Shown: positions 1-5,809 of the stretch, piece after piece
Numbering within the stretch: position 1 is the first letter of the stretch
Layout of the letters: each line of letters begins with the position of its first letter
Source: an uncultured Oxalobacter sp.
GTDB taxonomy: Bacteria > Pseudomonadota > Gammaproteobacteria > Burkholderiales > Burkholderiaceae_D
Assembly (NCBI GenBank): GCA_937916185.1
Contig: CALGGD010000357.1
Coordinates: forward strand, 1-5,809
Reading direction: 5' to 3'
DNA length: 5,809 nucleotides
Program-made: the position numbers and the translations under genes
Notes under the pieces: generated by a model
Told to the model about the DNA's origin: nothing
The model's database searches: none
What the model saw: only the letters and a program-made list of their open reading frames with translations

Positions 1-608
1 TGCGTCACCGTTTTCTGTACAGAAGATGAATACTGCTTGATGCTTGAAAACAGCGAACGCATCGCTTCATCTTCATTCAGGACATCCCAATACTTGAATC
101 CTTTCTGGATACTGGTTGCCAGATTCTTGCGGGCATCAGCTGTCTTTTTCTGGCGGAGATCCAATGAGGCGAGGTTGTAATAAACCACCGCATCATCCTG
201 GACATTGATGCCACGCGCCGCAAGCAGTTTTTGCCTTGCATCACTCCATTTACCGTTTTTCATCAGTGCAATGGACTCATCGACCATATCTCGGACACGC
301 TGGTCTTCAATAGGAATGACAGCAGGTGCTTTCTCTGTTTTCTCAACAACTGGCATTGGCTCCGGTTTCGGCTCTGTTTTTTTCGGTTTAGACAGGAAAA
401 ACCAACCAAAACCCAGGATAACCAGTAGAACAATAGCCGCGATGATAATCTTTTTTAATCTACCCCCGCCTCCGCCTCCATCCAGAATATCCTCCAACAC
501 CCCCCCGCAGTCAGGACATCTTGGATTAATTTCCCCCTCTATCTCAAACTCTTTGTTAGATTTGGCACTTTCACAATCTCCAAAATTGATACATCTGTAT
601 TTCGGCAT
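1..608 (-). CDS. Zinc-ribbon / single-TM / TPR-like membrane protein (3' end beyond window)
   Basis: This is the third gene of the operon; 202 codons are open from the ATG at 608 to the window edge with no stop. Residues 1-38 form a zinc ribbon with C6, C12, C31 and C34 (the last pair is CPDC followed by GG). Residues 44-49 are six glycines. Residues 54-72 (IIIAAIVLLVILGFGWFFL) are one transmembrane helix preceded by RLKK. Residues 73-100 are a Pro/Lys/Glu-rich linker, and residues 103-190 are helical and TPR-like, with Ala/Leu/Tyr spacing such as YYNLASLDLRQKKTADARKN. There is no signal peptide, so the ribbon is probably cytoplasmic and the TPR part periplasmic. A GAGGA Shine-Dalgarno sits 8 nt before the ATG and overlaps the end of the tubulin-like gene, whose stop is only 4 nt away, so translation is probably coupled. 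By architecture I infer a membrane adaptor for the tubulin-like GTPase. The exact family was not recognised. A possible -1 frameshift site lies just before the helix. Confidence 0.85.
   Translation of the reverse strand, partial: MPKYRCINFGDCESAKSNKEFEIEGEINPRCPDCGGVLEDILDGGGGGGRLKKIIIAAIVLLVILGFGWFFLSKPKKTEPKPEPMPVVEKTEKAPAVIPIEDQRVRDMVDESIALMKNGKWSDARQKLLAARGINVQDDAVVYYNLASLDLRQKKTADARKNLATSIQKGFKYWDVLNEDEAMRSLFSSIKQYSSSVQKTVT
450..479 (-). promoter_or_regulatory. Candidate -1 programmed frameshift site
   Basis: In the zinc-ribbon gene, codons 51-53 read TTA AAA AAG, which contains the slippery heptamer A AAA AAG in the correct phase (456-450). Twelve nt upstream lies GGAGG (473-469), with another GGAGG at 479-475. 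This Shine-Dalgarno-like arrangement stimulates -1 shifting in the dnaX paradigm. A shift would add 20 residues and stop at 390-388, giving a 73-aa zinc-ribbon protein without the membrane helix. No clear downstream stem-loop was found by eye, and the GGAGG repeats also simply encode glycines. Confidence 0.35.
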
Positions 609-612
609 CGTC

Positions 613-3600
613 TTAATCCTCAACATTCAAATTCATTTTTTCTAATTTAGGAATCTCATTGTAAAGTTCTCTAAGCATTATGTAATCTCTGTTACCAGCA
701 TCGCCACCAGCTTCCTGATCTAAAAACTCCCGAACCTTTTCTGTGCAGTTATCATAAATTTTCTGGCGCTCTTTATAGAGTTTGAATCGTTCACCACCTA
801 AATATTTATCAACCACATCAGAAACAAATTTCATTAAATCAAAATCATAATCTCTCTTGAATAAAGTGACAAATTCCTCAGAATCATCAATTTTCCTCAA
901 CTCCGGCATATTGTTTTTTACATACTTAAAACACCATTCAGGACGATTAGTTTCAGGATTATGCCATTTAATAATCATGTCATTACAATAGGCAAGCAGT
1001 AATTTCACTTTGAAATAGTAAATAATCCTCAATTCCTCATCTGACCTTGGAAAGAGATTCGGCAAGAACCCAGGACGAAAGTCCTCGCCATGTAATAATT
1101 CAGCGCCGTTTTTAGATTCCGCATTATTTATGATATGGTCATATTTCTGCCTTAGAAGCCCCAATGTTTTTGCATGACGAATTGGCATATTACCATCCGC
1201 CGTAATAATAACAATTTGATTACCTTCATCAGTGTCAACAGGTTCTGACGGATTAACAAATTTACTTGCATGTCCATTAAAAAGATATTTTAATTTTCTA
1301 TGAAAATCTTCTTCTTCCGGACATTTTGGAATGTAAGTCCCAACAGTTGTCTTTCTCATTCCACCTTGATAAGTTGTCTCATCTTGGTTGATTTCCAACA
1401 TAACACCTGCATTACGGAACCATTCATCAACTTGGTCACGCAGTTTTGAGACATCACCATATTTTTTCTGTAAACGGCTGACAATATTAACACCTACAGC
1501 TGCTGGAAATTTTTTCAGAATATCTTCGTGACGATCCTGAATCATTTGCCTTACACGCTGTCCAATCTTCTCGCAAAAGAAATTGACACCAACATTTACA
1601 AAATCTTTGAAAGAATTTTTACCATCAGACAATTGAACGAAGGACAATAACTCTTCATTTAAAATCTTAGTTCCATCTATCTGTTGTGTTTCTTTATTTT
1701 CAGAATAGAGGTACCTTAATAAAGCATCAATCTCGTTGGAATCATAAACTTTTTCATCATACCCCACTGACTGCACACCCTGATCTGAAAGACATATATT
1801 ACAACTCTGGTTAAAAATCGAACGAACCTGACTTAACTTATTTTTCAAAGATTCAATATCAGCAGAAAGCTCACCTATTTTTGTACTTATTATAGGGATT
1901 AATTTATCAGAAAAATTATAACCTTCTTCTAATGTTTTTAAAATAAATAATTCTTCATAATATGATCTAATATTATTCAAGATTTTTAGATGTTCACCAA
2001 ACAGTCCACCCACAATACCAATATTCGTATATTTAGTCTTTTCATTATTAATTGCCGAGTTAAGCTGTACCTGTTTATTTCTTGTATCCTCTTTTTTCCG
2101 ATTAAGTTCTACCTTCTTAGTTTCCAAATATGCTTTCAGTTTAAGTACCAATTGATGAGCCCTACTTAACGAGTACTGTTTCCCTTGCCATTTTTTAAAA
2201 ATCCTATCTTCTATATGAGAGACAATTGAAGAAGCAATGTGATCAATAATGCCTTCCTGTTTCATGTAGAAGTCATGAACCCCTATAAAACCACGATATG
2301 TTTTTTCATAATTCCCTTCTATTAATTCAGATAGCTTCAGATGCCAATCCTTCTTATCAAACTGTTTATTTTTTTGAACTGCTGATAGCACATTCGTTGT
2401 AACTGTATGCCAGTATTTAGCAATCATAGACCAGTTTTTATCTTTATTAGAATCCAGTACAGCGGTTTCTAATATCAAATGTGATTCCGTCAATTGATAA
2501 TCTGAAATATTCTCATTAATATCCTCTTCAATAATCAATGAGGAATCATAATCTTGATCAATATAACCTCTTCCTGTAACGAAATTGTTATAGAGTAGTT
2601 GATCACATATTTTGGTAGCATAACCATAAATCAATTTCTGTAATATTTCCTCTTCAGGCACAATCAGCCGTTTAATACCGAATGCCATAAACAAACGAGA
2701 ACGCGTCAACCCTCCAATAAGTTTAAGTATTGGTTTTTCTTTTCCTGGTATATCAACTAATAGATTATCTCCTTCACTAGTAACATCCTGACCATTTTCT
2801 CCTTCCTCAAATTTGTCCAACTGATTCCAACCAGTATGCATAATTTTCTGATAAAGGAACTCTGCTGTTAGATTAGGGACATCCGTATCAATATCGAATT
2901 TTTTTCCTCGGTCATTCTCATTGTCAATCAGATAACAGCTATTAAAATAAGTATGCTTAATACTATTTCCTTCAACTTCATAATCAAACTGTTTTAAAAT
3001 ACGTTCACCAAATTCTGAATTAATATCAAATGGATTATATTTTCCAACAGCCAACGCATTTAATTCAAGCAACGCTGCATACCCATTTGCATAATAGAAT
3101 CCCTTACCATCGACATCACGTTTTGTATTTTCTTCAGGCAGTACAGCATATACGATTATTCTATAATTATCGATATCTGGATATGCTTTTCTAATCTGCG
3201 CAATCACATCTACCAGAAAACCGCTGCCTGTTCCACCAGCCAAACCGGCAAAGACATGAAATGTCAAGCCTTTCCCCGTAATGGCCTCTATAAACTGAAC
3301 CTTATTAGCCAGTCTTGTATGAAAATTTTTAATATTTTGAGCAAAAATCAATCGACCTAGCTTACGGCGCTGAGCTGCACCCTTAGTGCCCGCGTCGACA
3401 AAACTGAAAACCGACTTTGGTTCAATCCAGTTCTTGATATTTGGATAACCTCCTGAATTTTTCAGTATAGATAGAATGCTACCTGCTTTACTTAAAAGAA
3501 TATCCGATTCCTCAAGTCTGATATCCCTCCCCATGACTTCCCATTTCTTTGGATAATCGGTTGGTTTGTCCAACTCGTCATCCGAAGTATCCATATATAG

Positions 3601-3738
3601 AAATTTAATTGTTTCACTTGGTTTCTCACCGTGTTTAAGGTATCTTTCTTGGATTTTTCGAAAAGCCCGCAGAATCTTCCCTCCCGTTCCGCCAAGTCCA
3701 ATCAACAGATGATTCAGATGATTAAAATTTTCACTCAT
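613..3738 (-). CDS. Large tubulin/FtsZ-superfamily GTPase-like protein (Tubulin_2 type)
   Basis: This 1041-aa protein begins with a tubulin-type GTPase domain. A glycine-rich loop, GLGGTGG (residues 14-20), follows a hydrophobic strand. FLYMDTSDDEL (46-56) matches the second strand and Asp region. VDAGTKGAAQRRKLGR (114-129) is the conserved RR/GR segment of this family. AGGTGSG (167-173) is the tubulin signature that contacts GTP phosphates. RIIVYAVLPE (193-202) and NGYAALLELNAL (218-229) continue the fold. SRLFMAFGIKRLIVPEEE (347-364) looks like the start of the second domain. The remaining roughly 650 residues are helical, with Lys/Glu-rich probable coiled coil near 525-570 and 615-645, and no recognised domain. 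FtsZ and tubulin are about 350-450 aa, so this is a much larger relative, not the division FtsZ. I could not identify a T7-loop catalytic acidic motif. There is no signal peptide or TM segment, so it is cytoplasmic. AAGGAA lies 7 nt before the ATG. The central part is far more AT-rich than the GTPase domain. GTPase-superfamily membership is strong; function in membrane remodelling is inferred. Confidence 0.93.
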   Translation of the reverse strand: MSENFNHLNHLLIGLGGTGGKILRAFRKIQERYLKHGEKPSETIKFLYMDTSDDELDKPTDYPKKWEVMGRDIRLEESDILLSKAGSILSILKNSGGYPNIKNWIEPKSVFSFVDAGTKGAAQRRKLGRLIFAQNIKNFHTRLANKVQFIEAITGKGLTFHVFAGLAGGTGSGFLVDVIAQIRKAYPDIDNYRIIVYAVLPEENTKRDVDGKGFYYANGYAALLELNALAVGKYNPFDINSEFGERILKQFDYEVEGNSIKHTYFNSCYLIDNENDRGKKFDIDTDVPNLTAEFLYQKIMHTGWNQLDKFEEGENGQDVTSEGDNLLVDIPGKEKPILKLIGGLTRSRLFMAFGIKRLIVPEEEILQKLIYGYATKICDQLLYNNFVTGRGYIDQDYDSSLIIEEDINENISDYQLTESHLILETAVLDSNKDKNWSMIAKYWHTVTTNVLSAVQKNKQFDKKDWHLKLSELIEGNYEKTYRGFIGVHDFYMKQEGIIDHIASSIVSHIEDRIFKKWQGKQYSLSRAHQLVLKLKAYLETKKVELNRKKEDTRNKQVQLNSAINNEKTKYTNIGIVGGLFGEHLKILNNIRSYYEELFILKTLEEGYNFSDKLIPIISTKIGELSADIESLKNKLSQVRSIFNQSCNICLSDQGVQSVGYDEKVYDSNEIDALLRYLYSENKETQQIDGTKILNEELLSFVQLSDGKNSFKDFVNVGVNFFCEKIGQRVRQMIQDRHEDILKKFPAAVGVNIVSRLQKKYGDVSKLRDQVDEWFRNAGVMLEINQDETTYQGGMRKTTVGTYIPKCPEEEDFHRKLKYLFNGHASKFVNPSEPVDTDEGNQIVIITADGNMPIRHAKTLGLLRQKYDHIINNAESKNGAELLHGEDFRPGFLPNLFPRSDEELRIIYYFKVKLLLAYCNDMIIKWHNPETNRPEWCFKYVKNNMPELRKIDDSEEFVTLFKRDYDFDLMKFVSDVVDKYLGGERFKLYKERQKIYDNCTEKVREFLDQEAGGDAGNRDYIMLRELYNEIPKLEKMNLNVED

Positions 3739-3765
3739 TTTTAAATTCCTTAAACGTAATATCTG

Positions 3766-4623
3766 TTACTTCCCTGACTGAAAATTCAACAGGACAAAAA
3801 TTTCTTCCGGTATATTCTTTTGACCGTCTATCTGGACTTTTGGACTGTTGCTGTCACTGATAGCAACTGCATCCGACTGGTAACTTTTGCAAGCAGCCTC
3901 ACCTTTCAAGTAATGCACTGCTGCTTCTGGGGTACTGCATGGTATGGTTTCCCTTGCCACTGATTTGACGACATCCGGTTTCTTGTACAGCACTACCTTA
4001 TCAAGGTATTCCTGCTCTTTCTGGGAGAACAGAATCAACAGGTTTTCATTGCCATCAAGATCCGCTGCATCGAAGTACCCTCTAGCCGGCAAAGTGATTT
4101 TCTTGTTGGCTGGCAACCGGGTTGCACTGCCGTCATTGGGATAGACATAATGGACTGATTGCCCTGTTCCATCAGTTCCCAACACATAAAGATAGGCTGC
4201 TTGCTGGAGTTCTATCTGAACCTTGAACTGCCCGCCTTGTTTCCGGATTCCTGCAAAGTCTCTTGCCACCAATTCCCCTTCATCGTTTTCAGTCATCAGA
4301 CTGTAGGCAAAAACCGGGAAACGGCTGGATTGGTTGGACTGTTGGGATGGCTTTTTAGGGGTACAGGTCAGGACTGTCTTGCAGGTGGGTTTACAGGGTG
4401 GACATGGTTGACATGATTTCTCTTTGAAGCAGGTCTTCTCGCCTTTGGTATCAACAACACAGGTGTTGGCAGATTTACATATCGGCTTGCAAGACCTGCA
4501 TGACTTGCTACATTTCTGCTCACGGATACAGTCCTTCCCACTTCCACTATCAGCCTTGGCTTCAGAAATCACGCTCAATGCCATAAACAGCACACAAACT
4601 GTTGCAATCCATTTTTTCAGCAT
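3766..4623 (-). CDS. Exported Cys-rich protein with DUF4384-like domain
   Basis: This is the first gene of the operon, 285 aa from the ATG at 4623. Residues 1-24 are a signal peptide: basic MLKKW, a hydrophobic core, then an AKA|D cleavage site, so the protein is probably periplasmic or secreted. Residues 32-87 hold twelve cysteines arranged as two copies of a six-Cys module, rich in KP/CP pairs. A Ser/Gln linker (93-100) follows. Residues 118-205 resemble DUF4384: a strand ending in AAYLYVLGTDGTGQ, then YVYPNDG, LPANKKITLPARGYFDA and ENLLILFS. That domain is known from bacterial exported proteins and caspase-like or kinase proteins and has no enzymatic activity that I know of. Two more cysteines lie near the C-terminus (IPCSTPEAA and EAACKS). 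The frame is open up to 4761, but that longer start would lie inside the promoter and lacks a ribosome site, whereas the 4623 ATG has AAGG 8 nt upstream and begins a proper signal peptide. The tubulin-like gene starts 27 bp downstream. Role inferred: periplasmic partner of the GTPase system. Confidence 0.88.
   Translation of the reverse strand: MLKKWIATVCVLFMALSVISEAKADSGSGKDCIREQKCSKSCRSCKPICKSANTCVVDTKGEKTCFKEKSCQPCPPCKPTCKTVLTCTPKKPSQQSNQSSRFPVFAYSLMTENDEGELVARDFAGIRKQGGQFKVQIELQQAAYLYVLGTDGTGQSVHYVYPNDGSATRLPANKKITLPARGYFDAADLDGNENLLILFSQKEQEYLDKVVLYKKPDVVKSVARETIPCSTPEAAVHYLKGEAACKSYQSDAVAISDSNSPKVQIDGQKNIPEEIFVLLNFQSGK
4363..4530 (-). repeat. Tandem six-cysteine module (protein-level duplication)
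   Basis: Within the exported protein, C32, C38, C42, C45, C49 and C55 have spacing x5-x3-x2-x3-x5. C65, C71, C74, C77, C81 and C87 have spacing x5-x2-x2-x3-x5. The copies share the pattern C-x5-C..C-x2-C-K-P-x-C-K-x4-C, with KPICK against KPTCK, so they look like an internal duplication of about 32-33 residues joined by a 9-residue linker. Because the protein is exported, disulfide bonding is the likelier role; metal binding is possible. Confidence 0.8.
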
Positions 4624-4631
4624 AATCAATA

Positions 4632-4635
4632 CCTT
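4632..4635 (-). promoter_or_regulatory. Shine-Dalgarno AAGG deciding the 4623 start
   Basis: AAGG on the minus strand is separated by 8 nt from the ATG at 4623. It supports the short form beginning with a signal peptide over the frame-open extension to 4761. Confidence 0.7.
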
Positions 4636-4714
4636 ATCATTTCTCTGACGACCCTCTGACCCAAGAAACACGCAAATCACCCTGATTCGTTGCAACACCA
4701 GAAACGCACCATTC

Positions 4715-4731
4715 CCATTAAATCCATTAAA
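4715..4731 (-). repeat. Direct repeat TTTAATGG x2 at the predicted transcription start
   Basis: Two copies of TTTAATGG, period 9 bp (4731-4724 and 4722-4715), lie just after the -10 box. They cover the predicted +1 and early leader. They could be a regulator site or chance AT-rich sequence. Confidence 0.35.
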
Positions 4732-4732
4732 G

Positions 4733-4761
4733 ATTATAAACAGATATACAGACTGTAACAA
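4733..4761 (-). promoter_or_regulatory. Sigma-70-type promoter of the operon
   Basis: On the minus strand a -35 TTGTTA (4761-4756, 4 of 6 consensus) is followed by a 17-bp spacer and a perfect -10 TATAAT (4738-4733). The predicted start of transcription is near 4726, giving a leader of about 100 nt to the Cys-rich gene. No other similarly good promoter is seen before the tubulin-like or zinc-ribbon genes, so one transcript for all three is likely. Confidence 0.65.
4747..4757. promoter_or_regulatory. 11-bp palindrome inside the operon promoter (possible operator)
   Basis: TACAG-A-CTGTA is a perfect inverted repeat with a single central base. It lies in the spacer and overlaps the -35 hexamer of the operon promoter, where a bound repressor would block RNA polymerase. 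It is not a LexA box, since the half-sites are in the opposite orientation (ACAG..CTGT). No regulator is encoded in the window, so the factor is unknown. Confidence 0.4.
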
Positions 4762-4780
4762 ATAACAATACTAAGTGTCT

Positions 4781-4828
4781 ATCCTGAAAAGGAAAAACAG
4801 GAGAAATTCCTTGTTCCTAAAACAGGAT
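4781..4828. repeat. Imperfect nested hairpin in the intergenic region
   Basis: ATCCTG (4781-4786) pairs with CAGGAT (4823-4828). AGGAA (4790-4794) pairs with TTCCT (4814-4818), and AGGA (4799-4802) pairs with TCCT (4808-4811) around a 5-nt loop. A-rich internal loops separate the stems. The tail is only TTTT followed by AAG on the plus strand, so it is a poor intrinsic terminator. Purine/pyrimidine bias could explain part of the pairing. Confidence 0.4.
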
Positions 4829-4889
4829 TTTAAGAGGTATTAGTTCATTTCCGACCTAAAAAATCATTTTAAAACAAATAGATGCAGAT

Positions 4890-4931
4890 TCTTAGATGTC
4901 CTTTAATAATCTCAGTATCATCTAAGATACT
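4890..4931. repeat. Overlapping inverted repeats upstream of the recombinase
   Basis: A 9-bp perfect inverted repeat, TCTTAGATG (4890-4898) and CATCTAAGA (4919-4927), encloses 20 nt. Overlapping it is a second one, AGTATC (4914-4919) and GATACT (4926-4931), with a 6-nt centre. Both cannot form in the same strand at once. They sit immediately upstream of the candidate recombinase promoter, so a regulator site or recombination accessory site is possible. Confidence 0.4.
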
Positions 4932-4938
4932 TATGCCC

Positions 4939-4967
4939 TTGCCACAACGCCCCGACACGGTTACATA
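4939..4967 (+). promoter_or_regulatory. Weak candidate promoter for the recombinase
   Basis: TTGCCA (4939-4944, 5 of 6 match to the -35 consensus) is followed after 17 bp by TACATA (4962-4967), which matches the -10 consensus at only three positions. It points toward the recombinase start, with a leader of about 80 nt. Confidence 0.3.
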
Positions 4968-5052
4968 AGCAATATCGTTTCTAAGTCTGGTCCGCACAAA
5001 AGGCAACAGGGTTTCATATCAAGTTTTTTCTAAGGGAAAGAAGGAAAAGGAA

Positions 5053-5809
5053 ATGGTCTCTCACGATTCAGACAGTCAGATGTTTTCTTGGATGCAGGAT
5101 TTCTTGGATTCCCCGCATTTTTCTCAGGCAACAGTGAGGATTTACCGTGCTGGTCTGGATGTTTTCAACCGTTGGTGCTTTTCTAGTGGCATTGTCATAC
5201 CTTGCGAACATCATTTGGTATGTTTCCGCAGATGGCTTTTGGATAACTACAAGATTTCGACTGCTTCAACCTATCTGGTTTCAGTGAAACTGTTTTTCTC
5301 ATGGCTTGGTAAACATGGATACCATCAGGACATTGCTCAGGATATACCGGGAATCAAAGTCGACCGTTCCATTCCCAGGCGCGACTATCTTGGCGAAAAA
5401 GAAATCCGGTTCCTGCTCAAGCGTATGTCACGAAACGCCGAAAAATCCCATAATATAATAACCATACGGAATTACCTGATGGTACTGCTAATGGTATCAT
5501 GTGGGCTGCGTGTCTCAGAAGTTGCACGTTTGAATGTTGATGACCTGTATATGTCTTCTGAAACACACCGCTTACAAGTACATGGTAAAGGACGTGATGG
5601 CAAATCAGATACAGTAAATGTACCCAAAGAAGTTGTTTCTGAGATTTTCCGCTGGTTTGAAATGCTGGGAACACTGCATCGGGGAATGCCGATGTTTATG
5701 TCATTGGGCAGGAATAATACTGGTGGACGCCTATGCTCCCGGACAATCAGCCAGATTGTGAAGCGGGCATTAAGGGAAGCAGGATTTGACTCGCCTCGGT
5801 TGACTGCCC
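5053..5809 (+). CDS. Tyrosine recombinase / integrase, XerC/D-like (3' end beyond window)
   Basis: 252 codons are open from the ATG at 5053 to the window edge. Residues about 10-95 form the N-terminal SAM-like core-binding domain typical of XerC/D-type recombinases (SQATVRIYRAGLDVFNRWC, STYLVSVKLFFSWLG). The catalytic domain starts near residue 112 (YLGEKEIRFLLKRM). CGLRVSEVARL contains the first catalytic arginine, R153, and VHGKGRDGKSDTVNVP contains the beta-hairpin catalytic lysine, K179. The sequence stops at DSPRLTA, just where the family places its H-x-x-R box, so that box, the later His/Trp and the nucleophilic Tyr are outside and intactness cannot be judged. Usual family length is about 300 aa. 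AAGGAA (5041-5046) lies 6 nt before the ATG, and no earlier in-frame ATG is nearby. The enzyme cuts and rejoins DNA at paired sites. It is divergent from the operon, so it may mark a mobile element or be a chance neighbour. Confidence 0.92.
   Translation, partial: MVSHDSDSQMFSWMQDFLDSPHFSQATVRIYRAGLDVFNRWCFSSGIVIPCEHHLVCFRRWLLDNYKISTASTYLVSVKLFFSWLGKHGYHQDIAQDIPGIKVDRSIPRRDYLGEKEIRFLLKRMSRNAEKSHNIITIRNYLMVLLMVSCGLRVSEVARLNVDDLYMSSETHRLQVHGKGRDGKSDTVNVPKEVVSEIFRWFEMLGTLHRGMPMFMSLGRNNTGGRLCSRTISQIVKRALREAGFDSPRLTA

Larger units (their letters stand above)
4624..5052. other. Divergent intergenic region between operon and recombinase
   Basis: These 429 bases hold no convincing gene. They contain the leftward operon promoter and its leader (about 4624-4761), a GGAA/TTCC-rich imperfect hairpin (4781-4828), a second inverted repeat (4890-4927) and a weak rightward promoter candidate (4939-4967). 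The recombinase leader runs from about 4975. No terminator, tRNA, CRISPR array or obvious IS end was seen. An attachment site for the recombinase could lie here, but no core site can be proved from one window. Confidence 0.6.

Noticed and set aside
377..383. Second slippery run (seven A on the coding strand)
   Set aside because: The run begins at a codon boundary, so it is in the wrong phase for tandem -1 slippage.
205..645. 146-codon rightward ORF
   Set aside because: Antisense to the zinc-ribbon gene, whose domains and ribosome site are clear; proline/phenylalanine runs are the mirror of its glycine and lysine codons.
613..3738. Cell-division FtsZ
   Set aside because: About three times too long, family-specific RR/GR segment and large extension, and no division genes nearby.
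4747..4757. LexA (SOS) box
   Set aside because: The half-sites are ACAG..CTGT, the reverse of the CTGT..ACAG order, with a 1-base centre.
4624..4761. In-frame upstream extension of the Cys-rich gene, adding 46 residues
   Set aside because: The upstream ATG lies in the -35 box of the predicted promoter, has no ribosome site, and would bury the signal peptide internally.
4781..4828. Intrinsic terminator
   Set aside because: Stems are interrupted by A-rich loops and there is no proper T tract on either side; no gene ends here.
4882..4968. 28-codon rightward ORF in the intergenic region
   Set aside because: No Shine-Dalgarno, overlaps inverted repeats and the candidate promoter, and the peptide resembles nothing.
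5417..5674. 85-codon leftward ORF
   Set aside because: Antisense to the recombinase catalytic domain; no ribosome site or family resemblance.

Overview
The window looks like chromosomal or accessory DNA from a Gram-negative bacterium, most plausibly a proteobacterium. The reasons are a Sec-type signal peptide on a small Cys-rich protein, good Shine-Dalgarno sites, a sigma-70-type promoter, and a XerC/D-like recombinase. I cannot name a genus. Base composition is uneven: the flanking genes are moderate in G+C, while the middle of the largest gene is very AT-rich (10 G/C in the 60 bases 1921-1980, against 34 in 3361-3420).

Layout: a three-gene operon occupies 4623 down to 1 on the minus strand. 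In order of transcription it encodes (i) a 285-aa exported protein with a duplicated six-cysteine module and a DUF4384-like domain; (ii) a 1041-aa tubulin/FtsZ-superfamily GTPase of the 'tubulin-like' (Tubulin_2) type; (iii) a membrane protein with a cytoplasmic zinc ribbon, a hexaglycine linker, one transmembrane helix and a TPR-like domain, whose 3' end lies beyond base 1. The gaps between genes are 27 and 4 bp. A near-ideal promoter (TTGTTA, 17 bp, TATAAT) lies about 110 bp upstream of the first gene and carries a perfect 11-bp palindrome overlapping its -35/spacer region. A 429-bp divergent intergenic region (4624-5052) separates the operon from a rightward tyrosine recombinase gene (5053 onward). 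The recombinase is cut by the window end just before its expected HxxR box.

How the parts could fit together (inference): the GTPase would polymerise or switch in the cytoplasm, the zinc-ribbon/TM/TPR protein would connect it to the membrane, and the Cys-rich DUF4384 protein would act on the periplasmic side. This resembles the FtsZ-like membrane-remodelling neighbourhoods described bioinformatically by Makarova and Koonin, but with a different partner set. The neighbouring recombinase suggests the cassette may sit in a mobile or variable locus. The third gene also carries a textbook -1 frameshift heptamer with an upstream Shine-Dalgarno-like stimulator, placed exactly before the membrane helix.
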